IMG/VR virus record: IMGVR_UViG_3300025118_000082
Coordinates: 1-31,845 of that record
DNA from: a virus
Direction: 5' to 3' (one strand)
Length of the DNA: 31,845 nt
Part shown: piece by piece, positions 28,228 to 31,845 of the stretch
How the letters are laid out: every line of letters starts with the position of its first letter
Position numbering within the stretch: the first letter of the stretch is position 1
Notes under the pieces: model-generated
What the model was told of the DNA's origin: nothing
What the model saw: only the letters and a program-made list of their open reading frames with translations
Database searches by the model: none
Program-made: the position numbers and the translations under genes

Positions 28228-31200
28228 TTAATCGTCATTCGCTATATCAGTGGTGAAAAATAATTTTATACCGTGCAACCTTGCATCACCAGCCATAGCA
28301 TCACCCGAGACATCTCTAAAAATTCTAAAATAACAAAGTTGGTCATCGGCAGGGCTTCCTGCAATAGTTACATCCCCGCTTTCTGCTGATACTAAACATT
28401 CCTCTACTGCCCCCTGTGCATTGTCTGTAACAACAACAGCAGTGCCATAAGCCGTATCTATTGAATCATTATCTCCAAAAGCTACACCTTGTAATGCCCA
28501 ATCAACATCATCTGCTGATGCTATTCCAGACCAAAATACTTGAAATGTAACAGTCCCCAAATTCCAAGACTTAGGAAACGCAACTGAAAATTGAGCGTGT
28601 TCATCAGAATCCTTGTCGAAATCCAGAACATACATATCAGGTTTGTCAGAGGTTGTTTCAACAGCCGTTATATCAGCACACCCATTTGATTCTGTTGGAG
28701 TCATAGCATTAGACGGAATCCAAATTGTTTCCTTCCCTGCCATTTTCAAAATTGTTGATTCAACTTGCAATACACCCGCCGCATTTCTTGAAAGCGTTGT
28801 ATCTGAAGCGTCTCCAATATTTACCGCTGTTAATTGAGGACTATCCCCAGTTCCGACTCCGATTGAAGTTCTTAGTGTTCCTCCGCTTTCAGCCACAGGA
28901 TCAGTTGAACCATTACCGACAATCATCTCACTGTCAGCAAGGACTGCCATCGCTGTAATGGCATTTGTGCCAGAGCCTAAGAGAACACCTCCGTCTGTGA
29001 GAGTACTTGCCCCCGTTCCACCGTGTGCAACTTCTACGTCTGTAGCTTCCCAAGTGCCTGTTGCAATAGTCCCAACGGCTGTGATATTTGTTTGAGAAGC
29101 GGTCTGTAATGTTCCCGTTACATCGCCAGTAACGTCTCCAGTTAAATCTCCTGTAACATTTCCTGTAACATTTCCTGTAACATTTCCTGTGATGTTTCCT
29201 GTGATGTTTCCTGTAACGTTTCCAGTTAATGCTCCCGCAAAAGCTGTTGCTGTTACTGTTCCCGTTGAAGGATTATAGGTTAAATCACCATCTGATTCTA
29301 AGCCGATATTTCCACCGTCGACATCACCACCTGCTGTAAATATAATGGCGTTACTTTCGTTGGTAGATTCATTATCTGTGATTGTAACCGCTGTGGCAAC
29401 AGCCGCCGTCCCACTATATCCAGAACTTGTAATTGTCCCAAGTGAAACACCAGCATCAGCGAAAGTAATTGTCCCGCCATCAGCATCAAGCGTTACGCCT
29501 CCTGCCGAATCAAGGGTAACTGTTGTTCCCGCTAACTCTGCTGTGCCATCGGCTGTGATTTGAAGATTGGCAGTCGCACCATCGTCATCTACTGTGGTCA
29601 GCGTGGTTGCTCCCGCCGCACCGACAGCGATGTTGAAATAATCACCAGTGTCAGCATCGTCCATTATTTTCAAATTGACACCATCAACGTCAAAGTCGAA
29701 TACAGTGGTAGTCCCGTCATCCATTGTAACATTTCCACCATCAGCGGAGAGGGCTATATCTCCCGCCCCGTCAATCGTCAGGTTGGCATCATTCGTAATT
29801 GTGTCGGCTGTTAATACTAATCCATCAATAGTAAAATCTGTGGTCGCATCACACGTTGTAAATGTTCCCGCTCCCGCACTCGCCCCACCTATTGTAACCC
29901 CGTCAATCGCTCCAGAATCGATATCCACGTTTGTAGAATTGTAATTTGAATGGTCAACATTTCCCCCCAGAGTTCCGAGAATAGAGGTCGTTGCTGTCAT
30001 TGTTGTAACAGTTGTTGCCCCCGCCCCTAATGTTCCAGAAGTGGTGAGGTTCTCATCACCAAAAGAAATTGCTCCACCAGAATCAGTAATTGAGCCGTTC
30101 GCTAAAGTGAGGTTTCCTATGGTCGAACCTGTTGCTGTTGAAATTGTGGATGTGAAAGTCGATGCATCGTCGGCTGTCAAGGCTCCCACTCTAAGGGGGA
30201 CGTAATCCGTGACGGTGATGTTCCCCGTAGTTGTCCCCGCTTCGGTAGCCGCTTTAATTGTGGCAAACCCATCAGCGGATTCATCATAAATAAAAGCCAT
30301 GTTCTGAGTATTACTATTTGACCCATCGCCCCGAGTAAATACAATCCCCTGGTCGTAAGCTGATCCCGTGTACCCCTGTGCCAATTTGATAAGTGAATCA
30401 CCAATGGTAAGGGTGGAACTTGAAACGGTAGTGGTCGTGCCTGAGACTGTGAGATCGCCAGTAACAGTCAAATTATCCCCGATCGTGGTTTCACTTGTGC
30501 CGTGCCCAATCTCGATCGCCTTCCCGCTGTCCTCTGTCCCTATTTTTAACGCACCCGTTCCTGATTGTTGGATAAAAGAATTACTGCCATCGTGGTAAAG
30601 CTGAAGATCAGACCCCGCACCCCACATTCCTTTCGCCGAATCAGGGAATAAAATATCATCCGTTCCCGTAGGAACTGTGAACACTGTCCCATCCGCATCA
30701 TTCTTTAATGTTACATCACTGGTCGAGCCTTGTCCTGTTAAGATAAGCCCCTCACCTGCCGTATATCCTATTGCCGCATTATCACCAGAAGAAGTATCTC
30801 CCGTTGCTTCGAGCGTTGTGCCTGTTATTTCGCCTGATGATGTGATTGCTCCTGATCCAACCGTTCCTAATCCACTAACATTCCCGCTTGTATCAAAGGT
30901 ATAATTCCCATCTGAGAACGTGCCGTCAATCGTAACATTCCTAAATGTTCCTATATCTTTACTTGCATCAACGACAACCGCCTTACTTGCGGCTACCGTT
31001 CCTGCTGTGACTCCATCAATAGTTTCTAATTCTGCCTCCACTATTGCGGCACTTCCGATTGTAAATCCTGTCCCCGTTACCACACCAGATGAAGTAATAG
31101 CCCCCGATCCAACAGTACCAAGACCGCTGACATTTCCGCTTGTGTCGAATGTATAATTACCATCGGATAGAGTCCCCGACAGGGTGATGTTTGTAATTCC

Positions 31201-31845
31201 TGATAACGCCCCATCGAAAGCCACCGCTCCGTTTATATCTATGGTTGTGGCTGAGATGTCAATTTCTGTATCGCCTACGAGACCTAAATGCCCATCAGCT
31301 TTCTGGTAGATATATGTTCCCGAATCACCGAATTGTAATTGAGTTGTCCCAACCCCTGAGTCGTCAGTTAATAATAGACCAGTATCTGCTACATGAGTCA
31401 GGGTAACATCCCCATCATCACCAAAGGCAACAACCGCCCCATCCGCTAAGAACAGATCGCTGAACTGTAATGAGGAAGTTCCCAAGTAAGCCCCGTCCTG
31501 TGCATCGGGTGCGAAACCTGTGGTCGCTGTAACAACTGTCCCCTGTACCGTACTGGAAGAGGTAATCGCTCCAGAACCAACAGTCCCCGCTAAGGTTACG
31601 TTTGCACCGCTGAAGGTTGCCGCTGTGGTTGTTCCCGATTTAATGATTAAGTCTGTACCCGTTGCTGTCAGGCTACCATAAGTAGAGCCGTCATCTTTCA
31701 GGAATACATCGGCACCACCCGCATCAAGTACGATGTCAGTGGTTGCATCAAGCGTAATGGTAGAGCCTGAATCAATCTCCGTAATTATTGGAGTCGTTAA
31801 AGTTTTATTGGTCAACGTATCCGTCGAAGTTTTCGCAACGAGTGT
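28228..31845 (-). CDS. Tail fibre protein, N-terminus beyond the window
   Basis: At least 1205 codons are in the window. The first ATG-like codon is a TTG at 31815, but the frame is open to the edge (TLVAKTSTDTLTNKTLTTPI), so the gene continues upstream. The protein is low-complexity beta-type: a DGNYTFDTSGNVSGLGTVGS-type unit twice, a VDITGN/TGNVTGN run (protein 'TGNVTGNITGNITG...'), 'GDADVTMDDG'-like pieces and a C-terminal globular part (KMAGKETIWIPSNAMTP to SGDAMAGDARLHGIKLFFTT). Such proteins form the long, trimeric receptor-binding fibres of marine siphoviruses. Its stop is next to the ATG of the glycine-rich gene. Confidence 0.8.
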   Translation of the reverse strand, partial: TLVAKTSTDTLTNKTLTTPIITEIDSGSTITLDATTDIVLDAGGADVFLKDDGSTYGSLTATGTDLIIKSGTTTAATFSGANVTLAGTVGSGAITSSSTVQGTVVTATTGFAPDAQDGAYLGTSSLQFSDLFLADGAVVAFGDDGDVTLTHVADTGLLLTDDSGVGTTQLQFGDSGTYIYQKADGHLGLVGDTEIDISATTIDINGAVAFDGALSGITNITLSGTLSDGNYTFDTSGNVSGLGTVGSGAITSSGVVTGTGFTIGSAAIVEAELETIDGVTAGTVAASKAVVVDASKDIGTFRNVTIDGTFSDGNYTFDTSGNVSGLGTVGSGAITSSGEITGTTLEATGDTSSGDNAAIGYTAGEGLILTGQGSTSDVTLKNDADGTVFTVPTGTDDILFPDSAKGMWGAGSDLQLYHDGSNSFIQQSGTGALKIGTEDSGKAIEIGHGTSETTIGDNLTVTGDLTVSGTTTTVSSSTLTIGDSLIKLAQGYTGSAYDQGIVFTRGDGSNSNTQNMAFIYDESADGFATIKAATEAGTTTGNITVTDYVPLRVGALTADDASTFTSTISTATGSTIGNLTLANGSITDSGGAISFGDENLTTSGTLGAGATTVTTMTATTSILGTLGGNVDHSNYNSTNVDIDSGAIDGVTIGGASAGAGTFTTCDATTDFTIDGLVLTADTITNDANLTIDGAGDIALSADGGNVTMDDGTTTVFDFDVDGVNLKIMDDADTGDYFNIAVGAAGATTLTTVDDDGATANLQITADGTAELAGTTVTLDSAGGVTLDADGGTITFADAGVSLGTITSSGYSGTAAVATAVTITDNESTNESNAIIFTAGGDVDGGNIGLESDGDLTYNPSTGTVTATAFAGALTGNVTGNITGNITGNVTGNVTGNVTGDLTGDVTGDVTGTLQTASQTNITAVGTIATGTWEATDVEVAHGGTGASTLTDGGVLLGSGTNAITAMAVLADSEMIVGNGSTDPVAESGGTLRTSIGVGTGDSPQLTAVNIGDASDTTLSRNAAGVLQVESTILKMAGKETIWIPSNAMTPTESNGCADITAVETTSDKPDMYVLDFDKDSDEHAQFSVAFPKSWNLGTVTFQVFWSGIASADDVDWALQGVAFGDNDSIDTAYGTAVVVTDNAQGAVEECLVSAESGDVTIAGSPADDQLCYFRIFRDVSGDAMAGDARLHGIKLFFTTDIANDD
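29112..29232 (-). repeat. 12-bp tandem repeat inside the fibre gene (TGNV units)
   Basis: About ten variants of a 12-nt unit such as CCTGTAACATTT (plus strand) are tandem here, encoding TGNV, TGNI, TGDV. Some neighbouring units are identical, so recent slippage is likely; TGNVTGN runs are typical of fibre shafts and vary in number between related phages. Confidence 0.8.
30832..31167 (-). repeat. Two copies of a 28-residue unit in the fibre gene
   Basis: The copies at 30832-30915 and 31084-31167 encode exactly the same 28 residues, beginning SDGNYTFDTSGN and ending GSGAITSSG, yet the DNA differs in 19 of 28 codons, all synonymous. A partial third copy (GTVGSGAITSS) occurs near 31555. Confidence 0.9.

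Noticed and set aside
1-31845. CRISPR array, insertion sequence, integrase, repressor or reverse transcriptase (DGR)
   Set aside because: No spaced palindromic repeats, no transposase, integrase or RT motifs, and no template/variable repeat pair seen; the fibre repeats are ordinary tandem or diverged coding repeats.

Overview
The window is almost all of a small tailed-phage genome (Caudoviricetes, siphovirus-type gene set). Every convincing gene lies on the minus strand, so the map reads naturally from 31845 down to 1. The tail genes (tape measure, tail tube, a frameshifted chaperone pair), the SPP1-like portal/Mu-F-like head protein pair and the short gene overlaps (ATGA, TAATG, TAGTG) show this. 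The SHFAEVKNGKV-type tail protein and the TLTNKTL / TGNVTGN-type fibre resemble proteins of marine phages, so an aquatic host is likely, but the host cannot be named. No DNA polymerase, integrase or repressor is recognisable.

Layout in transcription order. (1) 31845-26954: tail fibre (open at the window edge), glycine-rich adhesin-like protein and a small tail protein. (2) 26957-24995: a run of mini-proteins, several of them membrane proteins (holin, antiholin or spanin candidates), ending in an M15-type endolysin. (3) 24998-20320: metallophosphoesterase, a small protein, a putative neck/connector gene split by a 260-nt self-splicing-type intron, a second neck candidate, the tail tube protein and two tail chaperone ORFs joined by a -1 slippery site. 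(4) 20330-15610: tape measure and two large tail-tip proteins. (5) 15609-15145: a 465-nt non-coding hub with two terminator-like hairpins, a promoter-like site, a long inverted repeat and a possible small RNA. (6) 15144-7461: early and replication region, with a C5-methylase-like protein, SEC-C and zinc-ribbon mini-proteins, an ERF-like annealing protein, a replication initiator, a DNA methyltransferase, a Holliday-junction-resolvase-like nuclease and two HTH proteins. (7) 7381-591: ParB-methyltransferase fusion, TerS, TerL, portal, head morphogenesis protein, tail-completion-like protein, a tRNA-like element, scaffold and major capsid. (8) 435-1: a small basic protein, an FmdB-type zinc ribbon and the start of another gene cut by the left edge.

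The main discovery is the intron at 23747-24006. A reading frame with no usable start codon (up to 23746) and a 21-codon upstream ORF (24069-24007) join exactly in frame if a 260-nt segment is removed. That segment can be folded by hand into a group I core: P3, P4, P6, P7, P8, P9 and P9.1, a U.G pair at the 5' splice site, a terminal G, and a 7-bp P10 with the downstream exon. It carries no homing endonuclease.

Other points of note are several genes that seem to start at near-cognate codons (CTG, CTG, ATT, perhaps ATA), a tRNA-like element without a D arm, and fibre repeats of identical protein but heavily diverged DNA.
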